Shown: positions 20,034 through 29,170 of the stretch, one piece after another | Layout of the letters: every line of letters begins with the position of its first letter | Position numbering within the stretch: position 1 is the first letter of the stretch | DNA from: Lacimicrobium sp. SS2-24 | GTDB taxonomy: Bacteria > Pseudomonadota > Gammaproteobacteria > Enterobacterales > Alteromonadaceae | Length of the DNA stretch: 64,000 bases | Direction of reading: 5' to 3' | NCBI RefSeq assembly: GCF_002201535.1 | Contig: NZ_NIWW01000002.1 | Location: forward strand, 434,001 to 498,000 | Notes under the pieces: model-generated | Databases searched by the model: none | The model's input: only the letters and a program-made list of their open reading frames with translations | What the model was told of the DNA's origin: nothing | Position numbers and translations under genes: made by a program

Positions 20034-20807
20034 ATGATGAGCCAGATAGAGAGTACTTTTTCTTTAGTAGGTAAGACGGCACTGGTCACCGGGGCCAGTC
20101 GCGGGTTGGGGCAGGCCATGGCAATTGGTTTGGCCAGCGCAGGGGCAACAGTAATTTGTTCAAGCTCTAAACAAGGCGGTTGCGATGCGACCCGTAACGC
20201 GATTTCAGAATTCAAAGGCCAGAGCCATGAACTGGTTGCTGACTTAAGTCAGCCTGAACAGGTCATCGCGTTGGCAGAACAGGCTTTGAGTGTTACTGGA
20301 CAAGTCGATGTTCTGGTCAATAATGGCGGTACGATAGCGCGCAGTCCGGCGGTGGATTATCCCTTTAACGACTGGAAGCAGGTGATGGATGTGAATATCG
20401 ATGCGCCTTTCCTGCTGAGTCAGATTATCGGTAAACACATGGTCGAACGTGGCAGCGGAAAGATAATCAATATCGCCTCCATGTTGTCATTTACGGGCGG
20501 TATTACCGTACCTGCCTATGCTGCCAGCAAGCATGCCATTGTAGGCCTGACTAAAGCGCTGGCGAACGAGTGGGCTGGCGCAAATGTGCAGGTTAACGCG
20601 ATTGCTCCGGGGTATTTCCGCACAGACAATACAGCGGCCTTACAGGCCGATCCCGAGCGCAATAAGGAAATTGAAAAACGCATTCCGGCCGGGCGCTGGG
20701 GTGAACCGGAGCAGCTAAGCGGTGCAGTCATTTTTCTAGCCTCCCGGGGTAGTGACTATATCAATGGCCATGTATTAGCCGTCGATGGCGGCTGGCTGGC
20801 ACGCTAG
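20034..20807 (+). CDS. kduD: 2-dehydro-3-deoxy-D-gluconate 5-dehydrogenase
   Basis: A 257-residue classical SDR reducing 2,5-diketo-3-deoxygluconate to KDG. The cofactor loop TGASRGLGQAMA is near residue 20, NNGGTIARSP near 95, the catalytic Ser lies in INIASMLSF, and Tyr162/Lys166 lie in YAASKHAI. The C-terminal ASRGSDYINGHVLAVDGGW is typical of KduD. GAGG seven bases before ATG 20034 supports the start. It is followed by kduI, giving two consecutive pathway steps, and is controlled by the palindromic box just upstream. Confidence 0.9.
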   Translation: MMSQIESTFSLVGKTALVTGASRGLGQAMAIGLASAGATVICSSSKQGGCDATRNAISEFKGQSHELVADLSQPEQVIALAEQALSVTGQVDVLVNNGGTIARSPAVDYPFNDWKQVMDVNIDAPFLLSQIIGKHMVERGSGKIINIASMLSFTGGITVPAYAASKHAIVGLTKALANEWAGANVQVNAIAPGYFRTDNTAALQADPERNKEIEKRIPAGRWGEPEQLSGAVIFLASRGSDYINGHVLAVDGGWLAR

Positions 20808-20829
20808 AATCAATCAGGAGACCATCATC

Positions 20830-21669
20830 ATGGTAGATTATGAAGTATTGTATGCGGTCGGGCATAATGAGTTTAAGAGCTTTGGTACAGAGCAAATTCG
20901 CGATAACTTCCTGCTCTCGGAATTGTTTGTCGAAGACAAAATTAAACTGGTTTACACCCATTATGACCGCTTTATCGTTGGCGCTGCGGTGCCGGTAAAA
21001 GGGGCATTAGAACTTGATAGTATTGACCCCCTGAAAGCCCCCTATTTCCTGTCTCGCAGAGAGCTGGGTATGATCAATGTGGGTGGCGCGGGCAGAGTGA
21101 CAGTCGATGGTCAGACATATGAAATCGGACAAAAAGAAGCGCTCTACGTCGGTGCCGGTAACGAAAGGGTATTGTTTGAGAGTGCAGATGAAACCCATCC
21201 TGCACAGTTTTATCTGAATTCGGCTCCGGCTCATGCACAGTATCCGGTGAAAAAGGTTGGCCGTGATCAGGCCCGGGTGCTGGAACTGGGTTCTAAAGAG
21301 ACGTGCAATGAGCGCGTTATTAATCAGATGATCATCAATGGGGTGGTAGATACCTGCCAGTTGCAAATGGGTATGACATGCCTGCAGCCAGGCAGTATCT
21401 GGAATACGATGCCGGTGCACCAGCATGATCGCCGTATGGAGACGTATCTGTATATTGATGTTCCCGAAGATCAAGCCGTCTGCCATTTTATGGGCGAACC
21501 CAAAGAAACCCGGCATATCTGGATGTCCAATAAACAGGCTGTGGTTTCGCCCTCCTGGTCCATCCATAGTGGTGCAGGTACCGCCAATTATACCTTTATC
21601 TGGGGGATGGCGGGCGAAAATCTGGATTATGATGATATGGACAAATACGGCCCTGCAGAGATACGTTAA
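20830..21669 (+). CDS. kduI: 5-keto-4-deoxyuronate isomerase
   Basis: A 279-residue cupin-fold isomerase converting 4-deoxy-L-threo-5-hexosulose uronate, formed from the released unsaturated uronate, to 2,5-diketo-3-deoxygluconate. The metal-binding HQHDRRMETYLY (His, His, Glu) and the later SWSIHSGAGTANYTFIWGMAGEN are diagnostic. The N-terminal HNEFKSFGTEQIRDNFLLSELF matches the family. AGGAG before ATG 20830 sets the start; the longer frame from 20785 overlaps kduD. It acts in the cytosol, just upstream of KduD in the pathway. Confidence 0.95.
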   Translation: MVDYEVLYAVGHNEFKSFGTEQIRDNFLLSELFVEDKIKLVYTHYDRFIVGAAVPVKGALELDSIDPLKAPYFLSRRELGMINVGGAGRVTVDGQTYEIGQKEALYVGAGNERVLFESADETHPAQFYLNSAPAHAQYPVKKVGRDQARVLELGSKETCNERVINQMIINGVVDTCQLQMGMTCLQPGSIWNTMPVHQHDRRMETYLYIDVPEDQAVCHFMGEPKETRHIWMSNKQAVVSPSWSIHSGAGTANYTFIWGMAGENLDYDDMDKYGPAEIR

Positions 21670-21711
21670 CAGCTTGTTGTTATTTTTACTGCCAGATTTC
21701 GGGAAGCAGAG

Positions 21712-22695
21712 ATGTATTCACTGAAGCCATTTTTATTCAGCATTGTATTGGTGGCCTTATCAGCTTGCAAAACAGAAGATTCCACCCGGATATTAAGGGT
21801 GGGACATACTCTTGACACGAATCATTCTGTTCATCTGGCGTTAGAGTATATGGCAGAGAGGCTGGCACACTACTCAGGCGGAACAATGCAGATAAAGCTT
21901 TATCCCAATGGTCAGTTGGGTTCAGAGCGGGCCATGGTCGAGTTGTTACAGATCGGCAGTCTGGCCATGACCAAAGTGTCAGCGGCCTCTCTCGAAGGTT
22001 TTGTGCCACAAATGAAGGTCTTCGGTGTGCCCTATTTATTCCGTTCAGACCAACACCGATGGCAGGTGTTGGAATCATCAATCGGAGAGGACATTCTCCA
22101 TGCAACCCGTTCAGCCAGATTTACGGGCATGGCATATATGGATGCAGGTAGTCGCAGTTTTTATATGACTAAAGCTCCGGTTAATGGTCCCGCAGATGTT
22201 CAGGGCAAGAAGATACGGGTAATGAACAGTCCTATGGCAGTGCAACTTATTGATGCCATGCAGGGTGCGGCAACCCCTCTTGGCTGGGGTGAGTTGTATG
22301 CTGCACTGCAGCAGGGGGTAGTGGATGGGGCAGAAAACAATCCACCCAGTTACTACTCATCCCGGCATTTTGAAATCGCCGGCTACTACGCTCTCAACGA
22401 GCATACGTCCATTCCTGATGTCATTATTGCCAGCAATCATATACTCGACAGCCTGACGAAACAGGAAAGCCAATGGTTGCAACTGGCGATGAAGGATGCG
22501 GTGAACAAACAGCGGCAGCTCTGGAACGAAGCGGAGCAGCAGGCTCTGAATAAACTGGCTCAGGCTGGGGTCAGTATAAGTCGTCCAGAAAAAGCGCCCT
22601 TTTACCAGGCCGTTGAGCCCTTGCATCAGCGCCTGAGCCAGACAGCGCTCGGCCCTCTTATCAAGCGTATAAAGGTCATGGGAGGTGGTCAGTGA
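21712..22695 (+). CDS. TRAP transporter substrate-binding lipoprotein, DctP family
   Basis: A 327-residue DctP-type binding protein. GHTLDTNHSVHLALEYMAERL, LYPNGQLGSERAMVELLQIG, the substrate-carboxylate Arg region GKKIRVMNSPMAVQL, and VDGAENNPPSYYSSRHFEIAGYY are all present. TRAP binding proteins capture organic acids, often uronates. The N-terminus ends in LVALSAC, a lipobox (Cys19), so the protein is probably anchored rather than freely soluble, which is less common for DctP proteins. It is followed by dctQ with a 4-base overlap and by dctM. An unsaturated-uronate-derived monomer is the likely cargo. Confidence 0.9.
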   Translation: MYSLKPFLFSIVLVALSACKTEDSTRILRVGHTLDTNHSVHLALEYMAERLAHYSGGTMQIKLYPNGQLGSERAMVELLQIGSLAMTKVSAASLEGFVPQMKVFGVPYLFRSDQHRWQVLESSIGEDILHATRSARFTGMAYMDAGSRSFYMTKAPVNGPADVQGKKIRVMNSPMAVQLIDAMQGAATPLGWGELYAALQQGVVDGAENNPPSYYSSRHFEIAGYYALNEHTSIPDVIIASNHILDSLTKQESQWLQLAMKDAVNKQRQLWNEAEQQALNKLAQAGVSISRPEKAPFYQAVEPLHQRLSQTALGPLIKRIKVMGGGQ

Positions 22696-23168
22696 TATCG
22701 CTGCTGGCAGGGCTGGACAAAGCCTTGAGCAGGTTACTGGTGATGCTGGTGGCTGCGATTGTGATTTGCGTCTGCTGGCAGGTATTGTCTCGCTATGTTA
22801 CCCAAACGCCCAGTGCTTATAGTGAGGAAATAGCCCGTTTCTTGCTGATATGGTTGGGTATTCTGGGATCGGCCTATGCTTATCGGACAGGGGCGCATTT
22901 AGGACTGGATTTGCTGGTCAATCAGTTGCCAAAGCTATTGCGCCGGCGCATTGAAATGTTGGTTCATATTCTGGTGCTGACATTTTCGCTGGCGGTGATG
23001 GTTGTCGGTGGGATCTGTTTAATGGCGCTGGCCATCGATCCTGGCCAGTATTCTTCGGCAATGGAGGTCAATATGGCCTGGGTCTATGCTGCTCTGCCAA
23101 TATCAGGAAGTTTGATGGCGTTCTATGCGCTGGCGGCTTTATTCATCCCCGTTGAGGAGGAGCAGTAG
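22692..23168 (+). CDS. TRAP transporter small permease, DctQ family
   Basis: A 158-residue four-helix membrane protein, the small permease subunit of a TRAP transporter. It has the family pattern LSRYVTQTPSAYSEEIARFLLIWLGILGSAYAYRTGAHLGLDLL, shown here in part, followed by two more hydrophobic helices. The GTG start overlaps the binding-protein stop (GTGA). It works with the large permease that follows. Confidence 0.92.
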   Translation: MISLLAGLDKALSRLLVMLVAAIVICVCWQVLSRYVTQTPSAYSEEIARFLLIWLGILGSAYAYRTGAHLGLDLLVNQLPKLLRRRIEMLVHILVLTFSLAVMVVGGICLMALAIDPGQYSSAMEVNMAWVYAALPISGSLMAFYALAALFIPVEEEQ

Positions 23169-24472
23169 TGGAATATAGTGGCGCAGTATTGCTTTGTGTT
23201 TTTTTGCTGCTGTTGGTTCTGAACGTACCTATTTCTTTTAGTATCGGCCTGGCAACGTTGGTAACCATGTTGCTCAGCATTGATTTTATGCCCGCGTTAG
23301 CAACCCTGGCTCAACGGATGGTGGGGGGGCTGAACAGTTTCGCTCTGCTGGCGATTCCGTTTTTCGTATTGTCCGGGGTGATTATGGGGCGGGGTGGCAT
23401 TGCCCGGCGACTTATTGACTTTGCTATGGCATATATCGGCATGCTGCCAGGTGGCTTGGCGCTGGTCAATGTGGCGGCCTGTACCCTGTTTGGTGGGATT
23501 TCAGGCTCAGCTGTGGCCACCACCAGTGCTATAGGTAGCTTTATGATCCCGGAAATGGAAAAGAAGGGTTACGACCGGCATTTTGCCACTGCCGTGACCA
23601 CTGCCTCAGCAACAACGGGGATGGTGATACCGCCCAGTAATATTCTGATTATCTTTGCCATTGCCAGCGGAGGCGTGTCTATCTCTGCTCTTTTCGTGGC
23701 CGGATATTTACCCGGTATTCTGGTTGCACTTGCGCTGATGATCGTATGTGCCATTTTCGCTAAAACCCGAGGATATCCTGTTATTGCCGCATTACCTCTT
23801 GTGGAGGTGATTAAGCGGACCTGGTCTGCATTACCGGCTCTGTTTCTGATTGTACTGGTCATGGGAGGAATTATTTCCGGACTGTTCACTGCTACCGAGG
23901 CAGGCGCGATAGCTGTTGTTTACTCCCTGATTCTGGCAATGGGTGTGTATCGGCAAATCGGCTGGCGCGAGCTGTCTTCGGTACTGCTGAAAACCGCAGA
24001 AGTCACATCCATCGTGATGATGTTAATTGCCGTGTCCTCGGCGATGTCATGGATTCTGGCCTATGAAAATATTCCGGAGAAAATCACCCAAGTGTTGCTG
24101 GGGATCAGTGACAACCCCATCATTATTCTTTTGGTTATTAACCTGATGCTATTGGTAGTAGGGGCGTTTATGGATATGACGCCGGCGGTATTGATCTTTA
24201 CCCCCATTTTATTACCTGTGGCTGAAAGCCTCGGGATGACGCCATTGCACTTTGGCATCATGTTGGTAATGAACCTGTCAATTGGGTTGTGTTCACCTCC
24301 TGTTGGTTCGGTATTATTTGTCGGCTGCTCGGTAGGTAAAAGCAGTATCGCTAAAGTGATTCCTCCCTTGCTGCCACTCTATGCGGCCATGTTTGTGGTG
24401 TTGATGATCGTCACCTATGTACCTGGTGTGAGTGAATGGTTGCCGACGATGGCCGGATTATATAACCAATAA
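23168..24472 (+). CDS. TRAP transporter large permease, DctM family
   Basis: A 434-residue inner-membrane sodium-driven permease. It has many helices and conserved DctM segments: FALLAIPFFVLSGVIMGRGG, FGGISGSAVATTSAIGS, TTGMVIPPSNILIIFA, GLFTATEAGAIAVVYSL and SIGLCSPPVGSVLFVGC. Its GTG start shares one base with the dctQ stop (TAGTG), so the three subunits are co-translated. It completes the TRAP system assigned to uronate uptake by context. Confidence 0.94.
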   Translation: MEYSGAVLLCVFLLLLVLNVPISFSIGLATLVTMLLSIDFMPALATLAQRMVGGLNSFALLAIPFFVLSGVIMGRGGIARRLIDFAMAYIGMLPGGLALVNVAACTLFGGISGSAVATTSAIGSFMIPEMEKKGYDRHFATAVTTASATTGMVIPPSNILIIFAIASGGVSISALFVAGYLPGILVALALMIVCAIFAKTRGYPVIAALPLVEVIKRTWSALPALFLIVLVMGGIISGLFTATEAGAIAVVYSLILAMGVYRQIGWRELSSVLLKTAEVTSIVMMLIAVSSAMSWILAYENIPEKITQVLLGISDNPIIILLVINLMLLVVGAFMDMTPAVLIFTPILLPVAESLGMTPLHFGIMLVMNLSIGLCSPPVGSVLFVGCSVGKSSIAKVIPPLLPLYAAMFVVLMIVTYVPGVSEWLPTMAGLYNQ

Positions 24473-24490
24473 ATAAAAGTGGAGCTGTCT

Positions 24491-26089
24491 GTGACGAAGT
24501 TTGGTATCTGCGTGGTGGGCATTCTGGTGGTGATTGTCAATTCCGGTAAAGCCGACAGCTTTACCGGTGCACAGGCAAGAGCGAACCTTGGCTTTGCTCT
24601 GAGCCAGTATGTGAAGATGATGGAGCAGGTGGAAAACGAAAAACACCTGAATCTTCCAGGCTTTTGCCAACAAGTGCTCAGCCTGTGTACACCCAGAGCC
24701 TTGCATCAGAATAATATTCAGATGGAAGTTCCCGGTAAGTGGACAAATGGTTTCTATTCCGGCGTGTTCTGGAAACTACTGTCTGTCGGTAACGAGTTGT
24801 CCATGCTGGATAAGGTGCTCGAACAGCAGTTGTTCAGACATGCCGTGGCGCATCAGCAACGCCTCTACCCAGAAGTATGGCGAACAGATACTCATGACCT
24901 GGGTTTTATTATTTACGACTCCTTTGCTGAAGCTCTGGCTTATAAAGACTTGCCTGAACTGCTCGAACATCGCTATGAAAAGGCGTTGCAACAGGCCAGC
25001 GCATCTTTGTATCAGCGTTATATACCGGAATATGGTGTGATTCGCTCCTGGGACTGGCGCAATGCGATCAAGTTTCCTGTGCAGAGTGAAAAAGGGACTC
25101 AACAACAGGCTTTTGAGCTGGACACGCCTTGGAAGATACCGGTTATCATCGACAATATGATGAACCTGGAGCTTCTGTTAAATAGCCCTCTGCGGGAGCA
25201 TCAGTTAGCGGCGCTGAGCCATGGGCAACAGACTCTGGATAACCATTATTATACTAAAACGGCATCCTCTGGCGAGTCACTTACGCTTGCCTATCATCTT
25301 TATGATTATGAACTCAGGCTGCCGGGGAACTGGCAGGGACTGGGAAATCATAGTATCTGGTCCCGCGGTCAGGGCTGGTCATTATATGGCTTCGCTACCC
25401 TGCTGGAGCAGCAACCCTCATTGACATTAAGTGAGCAGCAGCATGCTTTATTTCTCCGCCATACGCATAAACTAGTCGATACATTGGAAGTGCTGTTGTC
25501 GCAGCATAAAGTACCTGATTGGGATTTTATCGCGGCACAGGATAATGCAGCAGATTTTGTGATTGATGATACCGGAATACCTTATTCGCCTATGCAGGAT
25601 CTCTGCCCTGAGCAACTGGAAAAAGCGATTATGCCCTATCGTGGTTTTCGGCCATTGAGACTGGATACGACATTATTAAAGGATTCAGCGATAGTACAAC
25701 TGGCAAGTCTTAGATCTGAGGGAGGAGAACCTTTGCTTGTGCAAGAAAGCTTCTATCCATGTGGTCGCGATTTAAGTCAGCGTTACACAGGCAAAATACC
25801 GAAAGACAGTTCCGCTGCAGCTGTTCTGGCATCGGCTCTTTATCGTCTTGCTTTGAATCCGGCATGGCCTGAAAAGCAAAGGGTGATTGAACAAGCAGAT
25901 GCCATTATGAGAGCGCTGACAGAAAACTTTCTGAGCAAGTCAGATACTACCTCAGCTGCATATCATCGCGGATTCGTGCTGACCTCTGCAACCGGAAACA
26001 TGCCGGCAGCCAGCGAGATCGATACCGGTATTATTTACGCAGATTTCTATTTTATTGAAGCGAATCAGCTTAAGTTGAAGCTGCCATAA
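24491..26089 (+). CDS. GH88-type unsaturated glucuronyl hydrolase
   Basis: A 532-residue exported enzyme removing 4,5-unsaturated glucuronic acid from oligosaccharides. The family motifs are WTNGFYSGVFWKLL, DTHDLGFIIYDSF with Asp136, IRSWDWRNA, VIIDNMMNLELL with Asp221, WSRGQGWSLYGFATLL and VPDWDF. The two Asp residues correspond to the catalytic pair remembered for Bacillus UGL (Asp88 and Asp149). GTG 24491 has GGAG 6 bases upstream; an in-frame GTG at 24479 is an alternative. The segment from about 250 to 430 is longer than in typical 380-residue GH88 enzymes. It sits 18 bp after dctM. Confidence 0.88.
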   Translation: MTKFGICVVGILVVIVNSGKADSFTGAQARANLGFALSQYVKMMEQVENEKHLNLPGFCQQVLSLCTPRALHQNNIQMEVPGKWTNGFYSGVFWKLLSVGNELSMLDKVLEQQLFRHAVAHQQRLYPEVWRTDTHDLGFIIYDSFAEALAYKDLPELLEHRYEKALQQASASLYQRYIPEYGVIRSWDWRNAIKFPVQSEKGTQQQAFELDTPWKIPVIIDNMMNLELLLNSPLREHQLAALSHGQQTLDNHYYTKTASSGESLTLAYHLYDYELRLPGNWQGLGNHSIWSRGQGWSLYGFATLLEQQPSLTLSEQQHALFLRHTHKLVDTLEVLLSQHKVPDWDFIAAQDNAADFVIDDTGIPYSPMQDLCPEQLEKAIMPYRGFRPLRLDTTLLKDSAIVQLASLRSEGGEPLLVQESFYPCGRDLSQRYTGKIPKDSSAAAVLASALYRLALNPAWPEKQRVIEQADAIMRALTENFLSKSDTTSAAYHRGFVLTSATGNMPAASEIDTGIIYADFYFIEANQLKLKLP

Positions 26090-26208
26090 CCCTCTCTTCT
26101 TATTAGTAAGCACTGTCCCGAACTGCTTCTGAAAAGCTGTTTATCGCCGCTATTACTCGCGTTTTCACGCAATCATTTCATCTTTGTTAAAAAAACTTTA
26201 CCGCCATG

Positions 26209-26237
26209 TTGATCATCTTATTTTATGCTTGTAAGAT
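26209..26237 (+). promoter_or_regulatory. Sigma-70-like promoter of the TonB receptor gene
   Basis: TTGATC (26209-26214) and TAAGAT (26232-26237) are 17 bp apart, and operator-like box 5 begins inside the -10. Confidence 0.45.
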
Positions 26238-26253
26238 GTATGAAGACTGATGA
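26236..26253 (+). promoter_or_regulatory. Operator-like box 5 (TonB receptor promoter)
   Basis: ATGTATGAAGACTGATGA carries the invariant core with a degenerate right arm. It lies 70 bp before the receptor start, in the same position relative to the -10 as the other boxes. Confidence 0.6.
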
Positions 26254-26322
26254 ACGAAATATAGGCTATTCAGAAGCAGTTAATAGCCAGAGAACACTAA
26301 CGAGCACAATTAAGGTAAGACT

Positions 26323-29073
26323 ATGAAATTCAGAGTAAGCATTGTGACTGCTGCCGTAATGGCATCATTGAGCCTGAGCGCTCAGGCTAATGAGCAGGAA
26401 AAAGAAGTTGAAGTGATCCAGATTTCCGGGATTAAAGGCAGCTTGGTAAAGTCCATGAACAACAAGCGCTTTGCTTACAATGTTGTGGATACCATTTCAG
26501 CTGAAGATATTGGTAAATTTCCTGATTCTAATCTTGCTGAATCCCTTCAGCGTATTACCGGTGTATCCATAGACCGCAGTGGTGGTGAGGGGCAATTCGT
26601 TAGTATTCGTGGGATGGGGCCGGATTTCAGCTCTGTTACGCTGAATGGCAGAGAGGTTGCAAGTGAAAGTCAGACTCGTGCATTTGGGTTCGATACCCTC
26701 GCGTCTGAATTGGTCAGCAATATTGATGTGAACAAGACCTCAACTGCCGAAATGCTGGAAGGCGGAATCGGTGGCAATATTAATATTCGCACTGCTCAAC
26801 CTTTTGATTTTGAGGAGTTTTTTGCCGCTGGAAGTATAGAAGGCGTGCGTGAACAAAATCGCGGCGAGATCACCCCGCAGGGCTCATTTTTGGTCACTGA
26901 TCGCTTTATGGATGATCGATTGGGCTTGCTGGCGTCATTTACCTATCAGAACCGCGAAGCGCAGAGTTTTGAAGTCAATAATGACGGTATTATTCAGCGG
27001 GATATTGACCTCTATGCGCATCGTCGTGATGTTGGTCCGGATGACGGCTGGCGTAAGGTTATCGGTGTGGCAGAGGGACTTTACTCTCATCAGGCTATAG
27101 GCCGGGGAGTGACACTGGAAGAACGACAGCGCGTGGGTGGGAACTTAGCGGTTCAGTTCCAGGCAAGCAATGATCTGATTCTGTCAGCGGATTACCTGTA
27201 TTCCAAACTGGATGTAGATAGCGTAAATAACCAGGCCTACAACTGGTTCTGGGCGACGCACTCAATGGACGTTGTCGATGACAACAATACGGTACTGCGT
27301 CAAACCCATGCTGATGGTTATTCTGGTTATGCCCATCTGCGTTTTGAAAAGCACCGCCCTTCAACGACCGAAGTGTTGGGCTTGAATGCTGACTGGATTA
27401 TTAACGACAGGCTGAGTTTGAAAGCGGATCTTGCCTGGTCGGAGGCTGAGAATAATAACCGGGGGTTAGATTCACGCCAGACGCTGGAAGCACTCAACCA
27501 GCCAGGTATCATTCTGGATTATACCTCGGGTCAGGTGCCCTCAATGATTCATGTTGAGCCTGAAACAACCTTGCCGGTGAATGCTGATCTGTCTGATTTA
27601 CAGATGCGTCACATGGAACGTTACGGCGATTATACTAAGGCCGAGAATAATCAACTTAGATTCGACTTTTCGTATTTGGTGGACGGCCAGTACTTCCACA
27701 AAATTGATTTTGGCGCCCATTACCTCTCCAAATCTAAACAAAATGTCTTTTATCAGACGCCGCAGGATCTGATTAAAATGTACCAGAACAGCGGCGCTCG
27801 CCCGGTGGCGACCAGTGCCCATGCCATGGTCAGAGATTATGGCAATGTGTTTCCCGCCAATGATCTTTCTGCTCAGTTCTTTGAGCTAAATGAGGATGCC
27901 ATGTGGGCTCTGGCCAATGACCCAGCTTCACTGGCAATGCTTTCGCAAAACCCGGATGTTAAGCAGGCTCTGTTGGATTTGCATAGCTCAAACGGCGGCT
28001 TTACCGCCAGAGCTACCAACAACGCATATGAAATTGAAGAGGATGTTACCTCTTTTTATGTAGACGGGTATTTTAACGGCGACATCGGCGATATGACCTG
28101 GACTGTTCTGGCTGGATTGCGTTATTCCAAAACCGAGCAAACTTCCAACGGTACAATGCAGACCCTGGTTGGCCTGGATAAGCCTGTTGAGATGTCTGTT
28201 AATCTGGTGCCCCGTTATGATGGCTTTTCAGCAGTGGCTATCGAAAACGATTATGACAACTGGCTACCTTCTATCAGCGGCAATCTGAACATTACCGACA
28301 AGCTGATTGTGCGGGCGGGTGTGTCTAAAACGATAACAAGGCCGACACTAACAGATCTGGCGCCTTCATTGAGTGTGTCCTCGACCACCACTGACCTGAG
28401 AACGGCTAGGGGAAGTAACCCCATGCTGAGTCCTTTCGAGTCTACCAACTTCGACTTATCACTGGAATATTACTATGACGAAGCCAGTATGGCGTCTCTG
28501 GCCTATTTCAGAAAGTCAGTAGACAATTTCATTGTCCGTACCAATAGCATTGAAAACTTTGACTTAGAGTTTGGCGAGCAGTGGTCTGATTTCGATGTGA
28601 ACCGGCCTCGTAATGGCGAGAGCGCCACAGTGGATGGTATTGAGGCTAATTGGATTCATACACTGGATAGTGGATTCGGTATGCAAATCAATGCCACCTT
28701 TGTAGATAGCAATGCTGAACTGGACAACACTAATCCGGATCAGGTGTTTGCATTGGAAGGGTTAAGTGATACCGCCAATGCAGTGCTCTTCTACGAGAAA
28801 GGACCTTATCAGTTTAGGATCGCTTATAACCTGCGCGGTGAGTTCCTGGAAACGCAAATCAATCCTTATGCCGGTGAACCCATCTATGTGGATGACTACG
28901 AACAGGTAGATATCAGTGGTAGTTATGAAATTAACGAGAACATGAGCGTTTATTTTGAGGGAATTAATATCACTGAATCTACTGTGGATAAGCATGGTCG
29001 CTTCGATAATCACTTTATTTACTATGGTGACTATGGCGCTCGTTATGCGGTAGGAGTGCGCGCGAGTTTCTAA
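26323..29073 (+). CDS. TonB-dependent receptor for oligosaccharide uptake
   Basis: A 916-residue outer-membrane receptor: signal peptide (ending SAQANE), an N-terminal plug with IGKFPDSNLAESLQRI and SIRGMGPDFSSVTLNGRE, then a 22-stranded beta-barrel ending in an aromatic Phe (VGVRASF). The plug sequence is of the TIGR01782 kind common in Alteromonadales and Caulobacter carbohydrate loci. It presumably imports oligosaccharides produced by the secreted PL8 lyase. The promoter carries an operator-like box, and a strong terminator follows, so it is transcribed alone. Confidence 0.93.
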   Translation: MKFRVSIVTAAVMASLSLSAQANEQEKEVEVIQISGIKGSLVKSMNNKRFAYNVVDTISAEDIGKFPDSNLAESLQRITGVSIDRSGGEGQFVSIRGMGPDFSSVTLNGREVASESQTRAFGFDTLASELVSNIDVNKTSTAEMLEGGIGGNINIRTAQPFDFEEFFAAGSIEGVREQNRGEITPQGSFLVTDRFMDDRLGLLASFTYQNREAQSFEVNNDGIIQRDIDLYAHRRDVGPDDGWRKVIGVAEGLYSHQAIGRGVTLEERQRVGGNLAVQFQASNDLILSADYLYSKLDVDSVNNQAYNWFWATHSMDVVDDNNTVLRQTHADGYSGYAHLRFEKHRPSTTEVLGLNADWIINDRLSLKADLAWSEAENNNRGLDSRQTLEALNQPGIILDYTSGQVPSMIHVEPETTLPVNADLSDLQMRHMERYGDYTKAENNQLRFDFSYLVDGQYFHKIDFGAHYLSKSKQNVFYQTPQDLIKMYQNSGARPVATSAHAMVRDYGNVFPANDLSAQFFELNEDAMWALANDPASLAMLSQNPDVKQALLDLHSSNGGFTARATNNAYEIEEDVTSFYVDGYFNGDIGDMTWTVLAGLRYSKTEQTSNGTMQTLVGLDKPVEMSVNLVPRYDGFSAVAIENDYDNWLPSISGNLNITDKLIVRAGVSKTITRPTLTDLAPSLSVSSTTTDLRTARGSNPMLSPFESTNFDLSLEYYYDEASMASLAYFRKSVDNFIVRTNSIENFDLEFGEQWSDFDVNRPRNGESATVDGIEANWIHTLDSGFGMQINATFVDSNAELDNTNPDQVFALEGLSDTANAVLFYEKGPYQFRIAYNLRGEFLETQINPYAGEPIYVDDYEQVDISGSYEINENMSVYFEGINITESTVDKHGRFDNHFIYYGDYGARYAVGVRASF

Positions 29074-29094
29074 AAACTGACAGGAGTTGGTTTT

Positions 29095-29128
29095 AGCGGT
29101 CGGGTGCCCTCTCAGACCGCTTTTTTTT
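29095..29128 (+). terminator. Terminator after the TonB receptor
   Basis: AGCGGTC and GACCGCT pair across a 13-base loop and are followed by eight T, 22 bp after the stop. Confidence 0.8.
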
Positions 29129-29170
29129 GTCTATAAAACACGAAACCTACCATGATAAAGGGCAATGACT

